Positions 24,338 through 36,448 of a stretch of 64,000 bases of DNA are shown in pieces; position 1 is the stretch's first letter, and each line of letters begins with the position of its first letter. Location: assembly GCA_000349905.1 (NCBI GenBank), contig KB722740.1:398750-462749 (forward strand), read 5' to 3'. This DNA is from Volvariella volvacea V23 (lineage: Eukaryota; Basidiomycota; Agaricomycetes; Agaricales; Pluteaceae). A model generated the notes under the pieces. It did not search any database. It was not told the origin of the DNA and saw only the letters and a program-made list of their open reading frames with translations. Both the position numbers and the translations under genes were made by a program.

Positions 24338-25944
24338 TCATTGCGCGGAAGCCTTCGATGGCGCTTGCGTTTGCGTTTGCGCTGTAGCATTATTATCACA
24401 ATGCTCCAAAATATCCATCTCACTTTCGTCTCCTGACCAATACTCGCTGTCGCCATCCTCATACAAGTCATCCCTGCATTTATACAACCACGAGAGATTC
24501 GGGGTGTCATCGTCACTGGCAGACGAACCCCACCAGTCCACCTCCATCTCGCTCTCCGAGCCTTCTTCGTCGTCATCGGTGTCTACTTCCGCAGGGAAGT
24601 GGTACCGAGGCACCAACTTGTATATGGCGTTGTCACAGATAATCATTCGTATCCCTGGGTAATGAAGGTCCCCTCTGACATCGATAGCGGGAGAAATGAT
24701 GAAGGGAATATCTGCTTGGTTGGTGAAGATATCCCGAACGCGACAGAGTCTTGGGAGAACGTCCGGGCAAAACGAGATGGGCATGGGCCTCGGCAGGCAA
24801 AAGGGCTCTAATTCAGGGTCTATGTCAACGTCAGACTGTGAATTGTCCTCTGAATCATCGAGGTGGAGTGGGACACGAAAGACATCGAGGTATTGCAGCG
24901 TTGGTGAGGTGAAGTCCAATTGTTCAACGAATGGGATAACTAGATGTTCCAGTAGCGTGCAGTGCTCTAGAAGTGACTTCAAGTGAGATACATTGGCAAT
25001 GCGCTCAAAGTCGCATAGAATCGAAAGGTGCAGGAGTTGAGAACCGAAGCGGCGGAAAAAGGGTAGCCAGTCCTCAAGTGGATAAGTGACGTATTTAGAC
25101 GCATAAATTGAAAGGAATTTTAACTTTGGAAGCGCCCAGGTGTCGGCTATGTAGGATGGCATGGACAGCCTCTTGCCTCTCTCTTGAGACCAGGGGTACT
25201 TGTAGTACAGGTGTGTCAAGTTTGGGAACGAGAGGTTGGACCCCGAAATGATGCCTTCTTCGATACCGGAGAATGTCAGAGATTGGATGTGTTGAGCACA
25301 GGGAGCTAGCCGCGGGATGACGGAGGGGAAGTAAAGCTGAGTACCGAAGCTTATATGCTTTATTGTTTCTTGTAGGTATTCTGTTAGTAGGAGAGTCGAG
25401 TCGTCCAGGCCATGAGCGTGTGGCTCTTCGAACGCATCAATATAGAAGGAGGTAATGAAAGGGCATGCCTCCAAAACTCCTTGCAAGCCCTTCAAAAAAA
25501 TGTCCGGCTCTGGAACGTAACACGAAATTTGAAGAGTGAAAACTAGAGCACCGAGGTATTTTGGGGCACTGGCGTCTTGGAGTGTGCGTAGCAGAGAGGA
25601 TAGCTGCCCAATACGGCGGATAGAGACGTCACCGTATAGAAACCCGATGGCTGCACTATACCAGCTCTTGCAAACCAAAGTAAGCGCCTTTTTCGTCCTC
25701 AGCGATTGGCACCAGGGTGAATTGTCTCCTCCGACGAGGGATGTATCCATGAGGTAGGAGGGGGGTATTGTATGGAAGAAGATCTCCCTTAGGACGTCTT
25801 CATTCAAGCCAGCCGCGTTTAGTGGCTCATGGCGGTCGCTGGGCTGTAAGCCTCGAATCGTACGATTAGCGTATGGTCAGACAGGGTTCAGGACGTGAAC
25901 GAACAAGGGCGTACCAGGCAAGTCGGTGTAGGCTCGTATTCCAT
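24338..25944 (-). CDS. F-box-like protein, intact copy of a tandem pair
   Basis: Probable substrate receptor of an SCF ubiquitin ligase. Two exons give 511 residues: a 30-nt first exon (25944-25915, starting MEYEPTPTCL), an intron at 25844-25914, and one long exon. The N-terminal F-box-like segment reads LNEDVLREIFFHTIPP and then ALTLVCKSWYSAAIGFLYGDV, the usual agaricomycete pattern (L-x-E-I-F-x-H ... L-V-C-K-x-W). The remaining region has irregular leucine-rich strands (LKFLSIYASKYVTYPLEDW, LLHLSILCDFERIANVSHLK, LLEHLVIPFVEQLDF) that probably form the target-binding surface. The tail is acidic (VDTDDDEEGSESEMEVDWW) and ends in a short QTQTQ stretch. It is clearly paralogous to the next gene downstream on the map (26255-27869), consistent with local duplication. 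F-box proteins are greatly expanded in agaricomycetes, so a target cannot be named. Confidence 0.8.
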
Positions 25945-26254
25945 CTGCATTGCTCGGTGGCAGCGACTTGCACGGGATGTGTGAAGTTTGCGCAGTGGTC
26001 GTCACGGCCAAATGAGCATATATGTACCCAGGGTCCGTAATCGCGGTAATCCTGAGCTCGTGACGCCCCTACTCGAGCCAAATGATGATATAGACACCTC
26101 TCATTCATGCCCCTACTCTCGGCTGGTGTCCTGAAAGAGTCAATAAAGCATCGAAGCCAAGGTCGACGCGGTGTGATCACGCTAAAATAAATAGCCTTTA
26201 TGAGGTAAAGACAAGGTCTGTCTACCGACACCCGTAAATTGACTCCCAGAGCGC
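25945..26254. other. spacer between the two F-box genes
   Basis: About 310 bp between the upstream copy's stop and the first exon of the intact copy. An open frame on the minus strand continues through much of it without recognisable motifs. Probably promoter. Confidence 0.4.
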
Positions 26255-27869
26255 TTAAGCGTCCAGTGACGCCTCGAATAATTGTATAGCAGCATCACGA
26301 TCCAACACCATCCCCTCATCTTCCGGGTCGTCCCACCAAAGTTCCGAACCGCCCGAGCTGGGCGCTGGCGAAGAACTCTCCGAGTCAGATTCTTCTGACG
26401 AACCAGGCCCACTATAGTCTGCATCTACGACCATCCTATCCGAATCATCTGAAAGCCACACCTCATGTCCCAGTTCATCGACCCCCATCCCATCTTCTGG
26501 GTCGTGTTGAAACGGGAAAGTATATAAGGGTTGCAACTCGTCAATGGCACCAGCATGGGCGACCCACCGTATCCCAGGGTAATGGAGATCTACTTTGAAA
26601 TCGACAGAGGGCGGAATTTTGAAGGCGATGTCCCCGCTAATGTCATAGATATCGCGGATTCCACACAGGCGAGGGAGTGAATGAGATTGCAACCCATATC
26701 GAACCTCGTCAGACCGATTCAAGGGGAAAGTCAAGACACCACTAGGCCTACTTCGCTCTACACACACACGATGCCCAGAATCCGTTTCTTCTACCAACTC
26801 TAGGTTGGCTGTTGGTAGGTGCAAAAAGTCGAGGTATTTGAGGGTTGGAGAGACGAGCAGTTCATTGAGTTTCCGATCGAACGGGATAACTAAATGCTCT
26901 AGAGAGGTGCAAGAATTCAGTAAAGTGACAAACTCCATGCGTCTCATGCTATGTCCGCTTACGGATATCACCCGAAGACGCAAAAGCTTGGATCCGTGAT
27001 GTCGAAAGAACGTGTTCCAGCCTGTGAGCGACACATCTACGAATTGAGATGTGCGAATAGAAAGTGTTTGTAACTTTGGCATCGTCCAGTTGGTGGCGAT
27101 ATAGGAAGGAAATGTTGGTGTGGGTGCAGTCCGAGTCCAAACGCAGTTACAATGCAAGGCTGTTAATTGTGGAAAATGCAGTTGGTCCTCTGACGCGGTG
27201 TTTCCCTCATGGCACAAAAAGTCAAGCTGCGCAAGTTCTGGGAGCAGGTATAGAGCTTGGGAATAGAGTGCTGCAGATAGACTTGAGCACCAAGACTCAG
27301 ATCCCGGATGTTCTCTGGCAATCTCCCGACTATGTCTGAAAACATTGGGTCCAGGGTGTGAGCTCGAGAGAAACTAAAACCATCAAAGGCACCAATGTGG
27401 CAAGAGGTGATAGCAGGGCATTGCCTCAAAACTTGAGCCAGGTCATCCCAGAAAACGTCGATATACATTTCCGGGACGTAACAAGAGACACTGAGCGTTT
27501 TAACGAGGCTGCTGAGGTACCTTGGGGCTTTGGGATCCTGAAGAGTACGCATCAAGGCTGACACATGACCAACTCTGCGAATCGCAATGTCTTGATACAT
27601 GAACCCAATCCCAGCATTGTGCCATGCTTTGCATACGAGTGTGAGGGCTCTTTTGGTTCGTATAGATTGACACCAAGGTGAATTCGGTCCACCCATGAGA
27701 GTCGTGTCCATAAGGTATAATGGTGGTATCGTGTGGAAGAAGATCTCGCGCAGGACATCTTCGTTCAGCTGGGGGGCGCATGGTATCCCAGGCTGGTCGT
27801 CTCCGTGGATCAGCTATATGGAGCGGAGGTTAGATAGTGTTTTGTAGAAGGACATAGACTGCACACCAT
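26255..27869 (-). pseudogene. F-box-like protein, tandem paralogue with a one-base frameshift
   Basis: This copy matches the neighbouring F-box protein along its length, well over half identical by eye in the first 120 residues: LNEDVLREIFFHTIPPLYLM, NSPWCQSIRTKRALTLVCKA, IRRVGHVSALMRTLQD. The first reading frame runs to LTFCAM and then ends in a stop. The homologous continuation (LHFPQLTALHC, MPKLQTLSIRTSQF, SLEHLVIPFDRKLNELL, then IRWVAHAGAIDELQP and an acidic tail) lies in another frame that overlaps it at about 27163-27217. No GT-AG intron bridges the two, so a single-base insertion or deletion near 27180-27215 is the simplest reading. The 5' end probably begins with an ATG at 27869-27867 immediately followed by an intron (27814-27866). 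It is either a young pseudogene or a sequencing error. Confidence 0.7.
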
Positions 27870-28118
27870 CTAATTTATGACTATAGAAACAGATTAAGCG
27901 GAACCGTTGACTCGTGGCGCCGTACCTTTACCGCACGTGGAGCGACCAGGGTCAGGAGAACGCGTCATAATTAACACGTCTTGGCTTAATCTATGCGAGC
28001 TACCACAGCAAATGGATTGCAGATAACGCGTACAAGTCGATAAAATACATTTAGGATATGCTCTGCGTGCAACAGTCTAATCGCAGGCTAGCATACACTG
28101 TTCTTATTAACACCGAAT

Positions 28119-29450
28119 CTACTCCATGCTCCCTAACTGATGAGGTCCCTTTCCATTAATGCCCTTTGCCTTGTTCTGAGCCTGGATTTGCTCAACTTCT
28201 TCCTGAACGCGCTCAATAGATTTGAAGTATTTCACAGTCTTGACGTGCAATTCTGCGGTTGCATCTTCGTCGGCTACGATTAGTGCCCATGGGTGGAGTT
28301 GGAGGGCGGAGAGTGTCCACAGGTGATTGACCCCCTCCTCTGTTTGAATATATGAGCACCAATGAAGCCATACTATAGAGGACGTCGGGCATACCGATTG
28401 CCTTGCTCAAAGCTAGAGCCTTCCTCTGCCCTGTGACGATCACAACAACTTCTCGCGCATCCAGGACGGTCTTCACACCAACGGTCAGAGCCATACGGGG
28501 TACGGCGGAAATATCATTGTTGAAGAAACGGGCATTGGCAAGAATCGTGTCGTATGCGAGGGTCTTGATGCGCGTTCTTGAAGAGAGTGAAGAGCCTAGA
28601 GTTGAATATATGCGCTTAAAATTTGGTGCGAACGATCAAGACGCCTGATGGTGACGACGTACCAGGTTCCTGATTTGCAGTAACGACGAATCAGTTTCCT
28701 GCTGTAGTGCACAATGACGTAGAAGCACTCACGTTGAATGCAATGTGACCGTCCTCGCCGATACCACCCAAGAACAGTTCAATACCGCCGTATTTCTTTA
28801 TCCGCTCTTCGTATGCGTTACATTCGGCGATCAGGTCGTCAGCGTTACCGTTGAGAATGTTGACTTGAGAAGGAGGGATATCGACTGGTGTTGATGAAGG
28901 TAAGGGTCAGTGTCATGTGTTTAGGGATGGACGGAGGGCCAAGGAAGAAAGTGCGGAGATGAAGGGTTGTGCGGGGGGAAGAAAGGGAGAACTAACTATG
29001 TGAAAAGAATTCTCGGAACATGAAGGTATGGTAGGATTCAGGATGGTCTTGTGGAAGGCCCACATATTCATCCATGTTGAATGTGACGACATTTTTGAAT
29101 CTTTGGAAAGAGGAATGGGTACAAGGTATTGGAAAGGAGAGGCCGGGCACTTACGAAAGCTTGCCCTCCTTTACGAATTGGATGAGGCGCTTGTATGTTG
29201 GGATAGGCGATGAACCGGTGGGTAGACCGATGACGAAAGGTCGCTCGGGTGTTGGGTTGAACTCGTTGATGCTATCAACAGTGTCAACAGACCGAGCAGT
29301 GCGGAAGCATTTATTGCATTCTGCACCGTTTGCAAATGTATGTGGCGATATAATCACCAACGGCGGTGGGATCGTCACGGATGATGAGACCTAAGATAGC
29401 TCGGTTAGATCATCGGCCATGACGAGAGAGGTGTGGTCGGACTAACGCAT
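28119..29450 (-). CDS. nagB: glucosamine-6-phosphate deaminase
   Basis: Converts glucosamine-6-phosphate to fructose-6-phosphate and ammonia, the last step of N-acetylglucosamine (chitin) catabolism. Spliced protein: [39 protein letters not shown], substrate loop [36 protein letters not shown] with the catalytic Asp, [39 protein letters not shown] and [19 protein letters not shown]. The C terminus has KALALSKAI and [20 protein letters not shown] and ends QLGSME. The first coding exon is only ATGC (29450-29447), followed by a 56-bp intron (29391-29446) and a 64-nt exon (29390-29327). The 22-residue N terminus built this way matches the family exactly, which supports the tiny exon. It is divergent from the IMPACT-domain gene, with 415 bp between starts. 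Confidence 0.95.
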
Positions 29451-29865
29451 AGCAAGATAGAGGAATGTCTAAAGGAGAAGTCTAAAGGCTGTCTGTTTTG
29501 CGGAGGGCAAGAGAGCTCAGAGTGTCAAACCGGGATCACAACCAGAATCAGGCCTCTTATAGCGCAGGGCTCCGGCCCAGAAAGTTGTGAAACGGAGCAA
29601 TTGCGGACGAGGCGGATGACCAGGAACCAGGGTCCGGCAGCTTGCAAGGGGTTCGCAGCTCATCTCAATGGGTCCCTGGAGGCTCATCGGATGTTGTGGA
29701 TGAGCTTCACGAGCTTCAGAGGCCCAAGGCGCGCAGAGATTGCGAAACGGCACACGGTCAGGCTCCATGAACCACATGGACGATGCGAATGCAGACGTCG
29801 TTCCATGCCCGCTATATCAAATCGGGCCTTAGACTTTCTCAGTCCACCATACTCAGCCAGCTCTT
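29451..29865. other. divergent promoter region
   Basis: Between nagB (minus) and the IMPACT-domain gene (plus). A longish open frame crosses it on the plus strand, but it has no start context or motif I recognise. Confidence 0.45.
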
Positions 29866-30515
29866 ATGTCTTATCTCCGTATTCAGACCACAAGTACAAG
29901 ATGCCGTTTGTCTCCCTTGGTGCCTAGAATCAGTTCAATGCGCCTTCGACGCACATGTTCCAATGCAAAACCATCGATGGTGCAGTACTGCTCCTTGAAT
30001 TGGACATGTGCGTTCCTTCTGCAAGGCTGACATCCCCCGTTCTTTAGCCACGTTCATGTCCAGCGGGCACAGAATGGCCGAATCCAATATACGTCTCCGA
30101 TAGGATCTCTGACCGAAAATCTGTGTTTCTGGCTCACGCATCCTCGCTTTCTCCCACCCATACGTTTTCCCAGTTTCTCAACCACCTAACTGCCTCCCCG
30201 AGTTTGAAGCGCGCAACACATTGCATGTATGCATATCGCGTGCGCCAGACAGATTCGCAACAGATATTGATGGGCCAACACGACGGAGGGGAGGGCGGAA
30301 GCGGGGACAGGCTGGCACGTTTGCTTGAGCTGTCTGGCTGTCAAGATGTGGGCGTGGTCGTTTCGCGTTGGTATGGCGGTGTGAAGCTTGGGTCGGATCG
30401 ATGGAAGAGGATTTCAGAGGTCGCGAAGCAAGCGCTAGAAAGAGGCGAATTTTTGCGGCGTGGACGCGGGGAGCCAACGCCGGCAGCGTCGAGGAAAGCC
30501 AAGCGGGGCAAGTAG
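29866..30515 (+). CDS. IMPACT/UPF0029 (YigZ-like) domain protein
   Basis: Protein built around the IMPACT N-terminal domain (UPF0029), known from Yih1/IMPACT regulators of Gcn2 and from bacterial YigZ. Core motifs: RISDRKSVFLAHAS, ATHCMYAYRV, GQHDGGEGGSGDRLARLLEL and the signature VGVVVSRWYGGVKLGSDRWK. The tail is basic (RKAKRGK). My model has two exons, 29866-30007 and 30064-30515, in phase, giving 197 residues. The second exon is secure. The first exon and the acceptor at 30063 are inferred. There is no RWD domain, unlike Yih1, so direct Gcn1 binding is doubtful. The predicted first 45 residues contain eight basic and no acidic residues (MSYLRIQTTSTRCRL onward), which resembles a mitochondrial presequence. 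It is followed 181 bp later by the lipase gene on the same strand. Confidence 0.75.
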
Positions 30516-30695
30516 TGGTAGAGTATGGTCCAGTAGAGTATGCTGTACTCGGGATACACTTCATTTCCGTGCTAATTGATGTGCCTGCACCACTGGGCTG
30601 CATGTGATTTCCACCAAGTCTTGCCACCCTCACTTGCACCACTTTCACCACCACTTCACAGCATATGCAACCACCGCATCCATCTGCAACATAAA

Positions 30696-32297
30696 ATGCC
30701 CAGTTTTCCCCTCATCAGTCGGCTCTCCTTGCGCGAGTATTCCGCGCTTGTTATAGGCTCTCTAATTATCGCGTTCGAGACCCTGCTTCGTCTGATCATC
30801 GTGGTCCTTCCAAAACCAGTGATTAACTGGTTCTATCGTCGTTCTCGCCTTCTCTTTAACCGCGGAACCCAAAAGATAAAGCACAAAGGCAAAGAGAAGA
30901 AGGCTTCCGAGCGCATTCTCCATGCCAAGGACTTTGGAGAGCTGTGCAAGCTCTTTGGATATACCTATGAAGAACACGTCGTCTTGACCAAGGATGGGTA
31001 CCTACTCGGTCTGCATCGGCTGCCATCCAAGGCGGGCGAGAAGAGGAGCAATCCAGGCACTAGTACAGGCAAACCCGTCGTGTACCTTCACCACGGTCTT
31101 CTCATGAACAGTGAGATCTGGGTTTGTGTGACCGAGGCAGAGCGAGCTCTTCCGTTCGTATTGGTTGAGAACGGCTATGATGTCTGGTTTGGGAACAACA
31201 GGTGCGTCTCTCAGCCGTTCACCTTGACTATACTAATGCAAAGACAGAGGTAACAAGTACTCGAAGAAATCCCTTCATCATAGCCCCAACTCCAACAAAT
31301 TCTGGGACTTTTGGTACGTCTCCAATTATGGCACCCTATTCGCTGCTAATACCTTCTATCGTTGGGTCAGCATCGATGATTTTGCATGGCACGATATTCC
31401 CGACTCCATCGATTATATTCTCAACATTACCAAAGCTCCGACATTGAGCTATATCGGGTTCAGTCAAGGCTCCGCACAAGCCTTTGCTGCGCTCAGCATC
31501 CACCCGCATTTGAACAAGAAGGTCAATGTATTTATTGCGCTGGCCCCTGCTATGAGCCCCGCCGGTCTCGCCGCTCCGATTGTGGACGGCTTGATGAAGT
31601 CATCGTAAGTGTCACCGAAACCCAATTACCCTAACCTGAACATTACTTACCCCATAATGATAGGCCTACGTTAATGTATCTCTTCTTTGGTCGAAAGTCT
31701 ATCTTGTCATCTGCCACAATGTGGCAATCGATCCTATACCCTCCAATATTCGCCAAAGTGATCGATACATCCCTCGTCTGGCTCTTCGATTGGCACAGTC
31801 TCAACATCACAAACCAACAAAAAATCGCTGCATACGCCCACCTCTACTCATTTGCCTCCGTCAAATCCGTCGTACACTGGTTCCAAATCATGCGCAACTC
31901 GGCGTTCCAGATGTACGATGATGATGTTATTCCACCGGTTTTTAGGACTTCCGTTAGTTCGTATCATCCTGCGAGGTTCCCGACGAGGAATATCGTGACG
32001 CCCATCGTGCTCATGTACGGCGATCGAGACAACTTGGTCAACATTGACGCCATGTTGGCCGAGCTGCCTGATCACACCGAAGCAAAGAGACTTCACAGTT
32101 ATGAGCACTTGGATATCCTGTGGGGGAAGGACGTGGACAAGGACGTCATTCCGTTGGTTTTAGAGGCTCTGGCTAAACACTGTGAACGCTCCGGGCTGGA
32201 GAGTGCGAATGAGGGCGTTTGCGTTTGCGGGAATAGAAAGTCTGCGACACCGATTGCAAATGGGACGTCAGTCACACCGACTCAGGATACCATCTGA
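30696..32297 (+). CDS. steryl ester hydrolase / acid-lipase family alpha/beta hydrolase (Tgl1/Yeh-like)
   Basis: Membrane-anchored lipase that probably releases sterols from steryl esters at lipid droplets or the plasma membrane. The ATG at 30696 starts MPSFPLISRLSLREYSALV and is followed by one or two hydrophobic segments (IGSLIIAFETLLRLIIVVLP). The AB-hydrolase-associated lipase region reads LCKLFGYTYEEHVVLTKDGY and LLGLHRLPS. The oxyanion segment is VVYLHHGLLMNSEIW, then NGYDVWFGNNRGNKYSKKS and DIPDSIDYILNIT. The nucleophile elbow is GFSQGSAQAF (Ser in GxSxG). The acid and histidine regions are IVLMYGDRDNLVN and LHSYEHLDILWGKDV. Four exons are in phase, with introns after NNR, after FWDF and after MKSS. 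The Cys-containing C-terminal extension (GVCVCGNRK) is not part of the fold. The 3' end is convergent with the Spt21-like gene, 299 bp apart. Confidence 0.9.
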
Positions 32298-32596
32298 GTG
32301 TTTTAAATGGGACAGTAGGCTTCTTATTTTATAGCTCTATTATTATTGGTGGTGCTTCTGGCAAGCAGGTGCCATTTACAAATTGGTTTTCGTGAGGACT
32401 AATACAATTCCGGAATAGAAATAGGCAATATATTCGTCTCGGTGTTGGTACTCTATGATTTAAATGAAATTTATTATCCACTAGTATTGCGTATGTGCGC
32501 TCATAATGTATACCAAACCCTACAAACCCCACCAAACGGTGCTACATGCGCATTAAATACAGTCAATGCAAATCATAATCCTAACGCTCCCAACGC

Positions 32597-35500
32597 TCAC
32601 ATCAAACACCCACTAAAAAGTGCCCGAATATCCTCAGCCAACTTGACATGGTCCACCTCGGACGTAGCGGCTGCGCTGTCTGCATTCACCACCGCAGGCG
32701 CCGAACTCGATTTCTCAACGTCAGGCTGACCAGCAGACGGTGCCGGTGAACCACTGGCACTCTCTTCGGCGCTACTAGCCGGTGTACCATTGCCCTCAAC
32801 AGCCTCCGTCCCACCGTCCGCGCCCACCAACAAACCCTGGTTCTCAATCAAGGGCTTGAACGTCTCCCAAAATCCAGAAAAGTCGAAATCCATGACACCA
32901 CTCTGGAACGCTACACTGGGATCATCCAATCCCAAATCCAACCCTGGCACGCTCATGCCAGCAGCGGTATTAACACCAATAGTCGCCGTCGACGATGAAG
33001 CATCTAAGTTTAGCGAATCCGGCGTATTCGCAGCCGTAGAAGTCGCATTACCCTGAGGTGTATCCAGCGACTCGGGGGATAACAGCGCGTGGTTCGTAAA
33101 CTGTTCCAGGAGGTCCACTCCGGGCGGTGTCAACGAGCTGACCTTCTCCATCCCCGCGAATAACGGCCCAAAGTCAGCTAGGGCCTCGGTTCCGCCCAGG
33201 TTCAGATACGCCGCAAAGCCGTCATCCTCGCCCAGGTTGTGCTGCAAGATTTGTAGTATATCTTGAGGTTGCATTGGCTGCTGATAAGAATTCTGACTGG
33301 CTTGCGATAGAGATGGTTCAGCCGGACTGGTCACCTCTGCTGGACTTGTAACCCCATGATCGTCCGGCGAAGTCGTAGCACTAGCGTCTTCGAAATCCGA
33401 AGTGGCAGTAGGCAATTCATCCAACTCTGACGGAAGATCTTGTGAGTGCAGCGGAGGGCTCGTAGCAGGCGGTGGGGAGGACGGCGGAAGTCCTTGCCAA
33501 CGCTGCTGCTTCGCTTGCGCAATGCACTCCCCACCTATTGTCGTATCGGGATCGGCCTCATCGTCTCCGTCTTCACCTGGCGTTGAGATAGATCCAACAG
33601 CGGGTACATCACTACTAGCAACCGGAAGTGAGCTTGGCGGTGGGTCTTCAAGCGGATTATCCAACTCTTGATTCAAAAAGTCTGAATCATCTTCCCCTCG
33701 TGCACTCTTATCTCTCTGAGATTCAGACGATAATGCCGAGGTCGATTTCGACGAACTTGTAGGTGGTATCCATGCTCTTTGCCTACTACTCTGTCCATTC
33801 TTATGAACAGGCGAACTTTGTGCAGCTTTACGATTCGCAGTTGGAGAAACTGTGTTTCCATTCCCAAATGTTGGTGAAAAGAGGGGACTCGCTTTCGCCC
33901 ACGATTTTGGCGTGGGTGTGAACAATGAGCCACTTTCTTTCCTTTGCCGTAGGGGAGGTGTTGTGGGTAGACTTCGTCTTCGAGGAGGGGTAATTGGCAG
34001 CCCGTGAGTTGCTTGACTCATGGAGCTGGTGGCACTGCGATGGGACGGGGCCCCGATACCAATCAGAGGGCCATCAGCACATGCAGCTATCGGGCCAGGT
34101 TGTGTCGTTGCTTTTACAGGTGGTACAGGCGGCGGTGGAGGCCCCAAAGCAGTTCGCATCACTGGAACTGTGTTTTCATCACTTTCGGATGCAGGGGCAG
34201 AGGCTTGCTCCTTCAACTTCTGTTTCGTCCGCGCATATGCAGAAGCACTATGCCTCTTCCGCAAAGCAATTTTCTCTTCTCGCTTCCTGTCTTTGGCTGC
34301 CTCAATGGCTCTTTGTGTCTCCTCTGATAGTCGAGGCTGAGTCGCAGTTGAAGTTCGTGCCCATTCAGGTACAACATATCGCTTTTTTGTTGGGCGGGGA
34401 GGCGACGAAGCTGATATTTGTGGTCTGGTGGGAGAATCAGAGATAACAATAGGGTTGTTTCGTGAATTTTCTTCGTTACTTGGTGGATTCAGAAGGTTGC
34501 GTGACGGTCGTGGAGGAGAGCTCCATGGTTCAATACCAGTTCGATAGTACGAGTTATTGCCTAGTCGTGATTGTTGAGAGTAGGATGCTAACAGTCTTGG
34601 GTAATGTCGGAGAGAACTGTTGGTGAGGTCCATGTCAGATAAGAAAGGCTGGGATGGGATTGTAGGTGGTTGTTCCCGACGTGAAGAGCTAGAGTGCCGA
34701 CGGCTAGAGGCAGAGCTAGAACTGGAAGAAGCATTCGCGGCCGCGGCAGCAGCAGCATCGCGCTCTTCCATGAATTCACTAAGTGTGCGTTTCCGACGAA
34801 ACTCAACAGCAGAAGTGGATGCAGAGGTTGAAGGTTGTGTGGCCATGAGTGGTCGAGTCTTCGTGTGAGGTTCATTCGTTCGCGTTGCCAGGTGTTGAGT
34901 AAGACGTTCAGATAACTGACCATTGCCTGATCCCAGAATGTTAGAGGACGATTGAAGCCGGGTATTTGTAGAATTCTGCAACTTCAGTCCTTCATCCTTT
35001 ACCACCTTCTTTTTAAACTGACTGGGATTAACATTCTCCTTATCTAGAACTACCACCTCATCGTCGGGTGCCTCTACTTTGACTGGAGCTGTTGGCTGGG
35101 TAGCGGGTTGACTCGGGAAGGGTAGTGGCGGTGGTGGTGCGCTTGACTGGGCCAACGTATCCAAAAGCTGCTTAAGTGCATTAACAAGAACCGGGTTCTG
35201 GTCTCCGTTTGTTGCATTATTTGCGTCAATAGTACCCAGGGCACTGAGCACGGCAGCGTTGGGTGCTGGACCAGTTGGGGTCGAGTTGGCGAGTGCCGTC
35301 AGAATTTCCAGGAGGTTGGGAACTTTAGCACCAGAAGGACAGGTGGCATTGTCTGTAGCTCCGGTAGAACTGGTTGTAGGCTGGGAGGATGCTGGTATCC
35401 CGGTGAGAGAAATATTCTGAACGAAGGCGATTAGACTTACAGGGAAGGCTAGAGTCGTCATTTTCCGTCTTTGCCACTGGTGCAGTACTGCCACTACTAG

Positions 35501-36309
35501 CGTTGTTCTCTCCAGCAAGAGCTTTGGGTCGTCTCCCCTTCCTTCTGTAACCCATATATGCTTCATGCTGTTCCAAGAACCTATCCGATTCAGTTATTGG
35601 TCCTCGATTGGTTTTTGATGGCTTCTTGGCTTTCGGAGCCGACCCCTCAGGTAAAGAGTCACTCCTCTTCACTACACCATATGTAGGGATGTGAGTGGCT
35701 TGACTCGTACCCACGGGCTGTGTACACTGTCTCTTCGAAGGTGGTTCGGTAGTGTAGCTTCGTGAGTCGGGTACTACCCTCCGTGGTATGGGGAAAGTCT
35801 ACAGGGTAGTGTAAGCATGCAGAAAGGAAATGAAAACGCAAACTCACCTCCCGCAGGGCAAAAATGACCTCTAGCGCTTGTTGCCCCGTCCCCATAGTCA
35901 TAAAAGTACCAGTCACCGGCACCGGGTCCGCACCATCTACCATTGCTAATGACATTAGACCTAGGCCAACGGCCACTCCACGGGGTTGAATAGTTGATGC
36001 ATGATGGGTCGAGGATTTTGGGTCGTTGTGAGATATATTCACTGGCGGTGGTGCGGTATTGGACTCTAGTGGGTCAAGGACATAGACTGAATAATCGCGA
36101 CTAGAGTCTTGAACCAGTTCTGGGCTTGATCTGCATATTATTTCGAGGCATGTCCTTAGCGGTGCCGTTCCATAGCGAGGTTGAGCTGGTGCTGAGGACC
36201 GAGAAGTCGAGCTGTTAATGGGTGTAATTGGGACGGGAGCCGGTGAGCGAGCGAGGATGTACTGGGGGGAGCTGTTGATGGTATATAGTACGCGGAGTGT
36301 CAGACTCAT
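32597..36309 (-). CDS. Ams2/Spt21-like transcription regulator
   Basis: Probable nuclear regulator related at its N terminus to yeast Spt21 and fission yeast Ams2, which control histone gene transcription. Three exons (36309-35848, 35798-35441, 35391-32597; introns of 49 bp each) give 1,204 residues. The N-terminal domain (about 1-180) reads LRVLYTINSSPQYILARSPA, APLRTCLEIICRSSPELVQD, SRDYSVYVLDPLESN, VAVGLGLMSLAM and PVPVTGTFMTMG. After it come a basic AT-hook-like patch (YMGYRRKGRRPKALAGE) and a helix VPNLLEILTALAN. Most of the rest is Ser/Pro/Thr low complexity. Short conserved-looking islands are RKRTLSEFMEERD, KKRYVVPEWARTST, QAKQQRWQGLPPSSPPP and DILQILQHNLGEDDGFAAYL near the C terminus. 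I see no GATA zinc finger, which Ams2 has. The family assignment rests on the N-terminal domain only. Confidence 0.65.
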
Positions 36310-36448
36310 GACCGGGCATAGAAAAGAATAGAAAGCCTTTTGATGACGTTCAACGAACTCGATCACCTCGCGTCATGTCACACTCGTTTGTGACTGATCG
36401 CGTTTACTAACAAGATTACATTCCAGCAAGTACGTAGAAATAATACAT

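Noticed and set aside
29433..29927. 164-codon open frame upstream of the IMPACT gene
   Set aside because: Lacks an ATG in good context, overlaps the nagB promoter and the inferred first exon of the IMPACT gene in another frame, and resembles nothing known.
30178..30654. 158-codon minus-strand frame opposite the IMPACT gene
   Set aside because: Antisense shadow of the well-supported UPF0029 coding exon.
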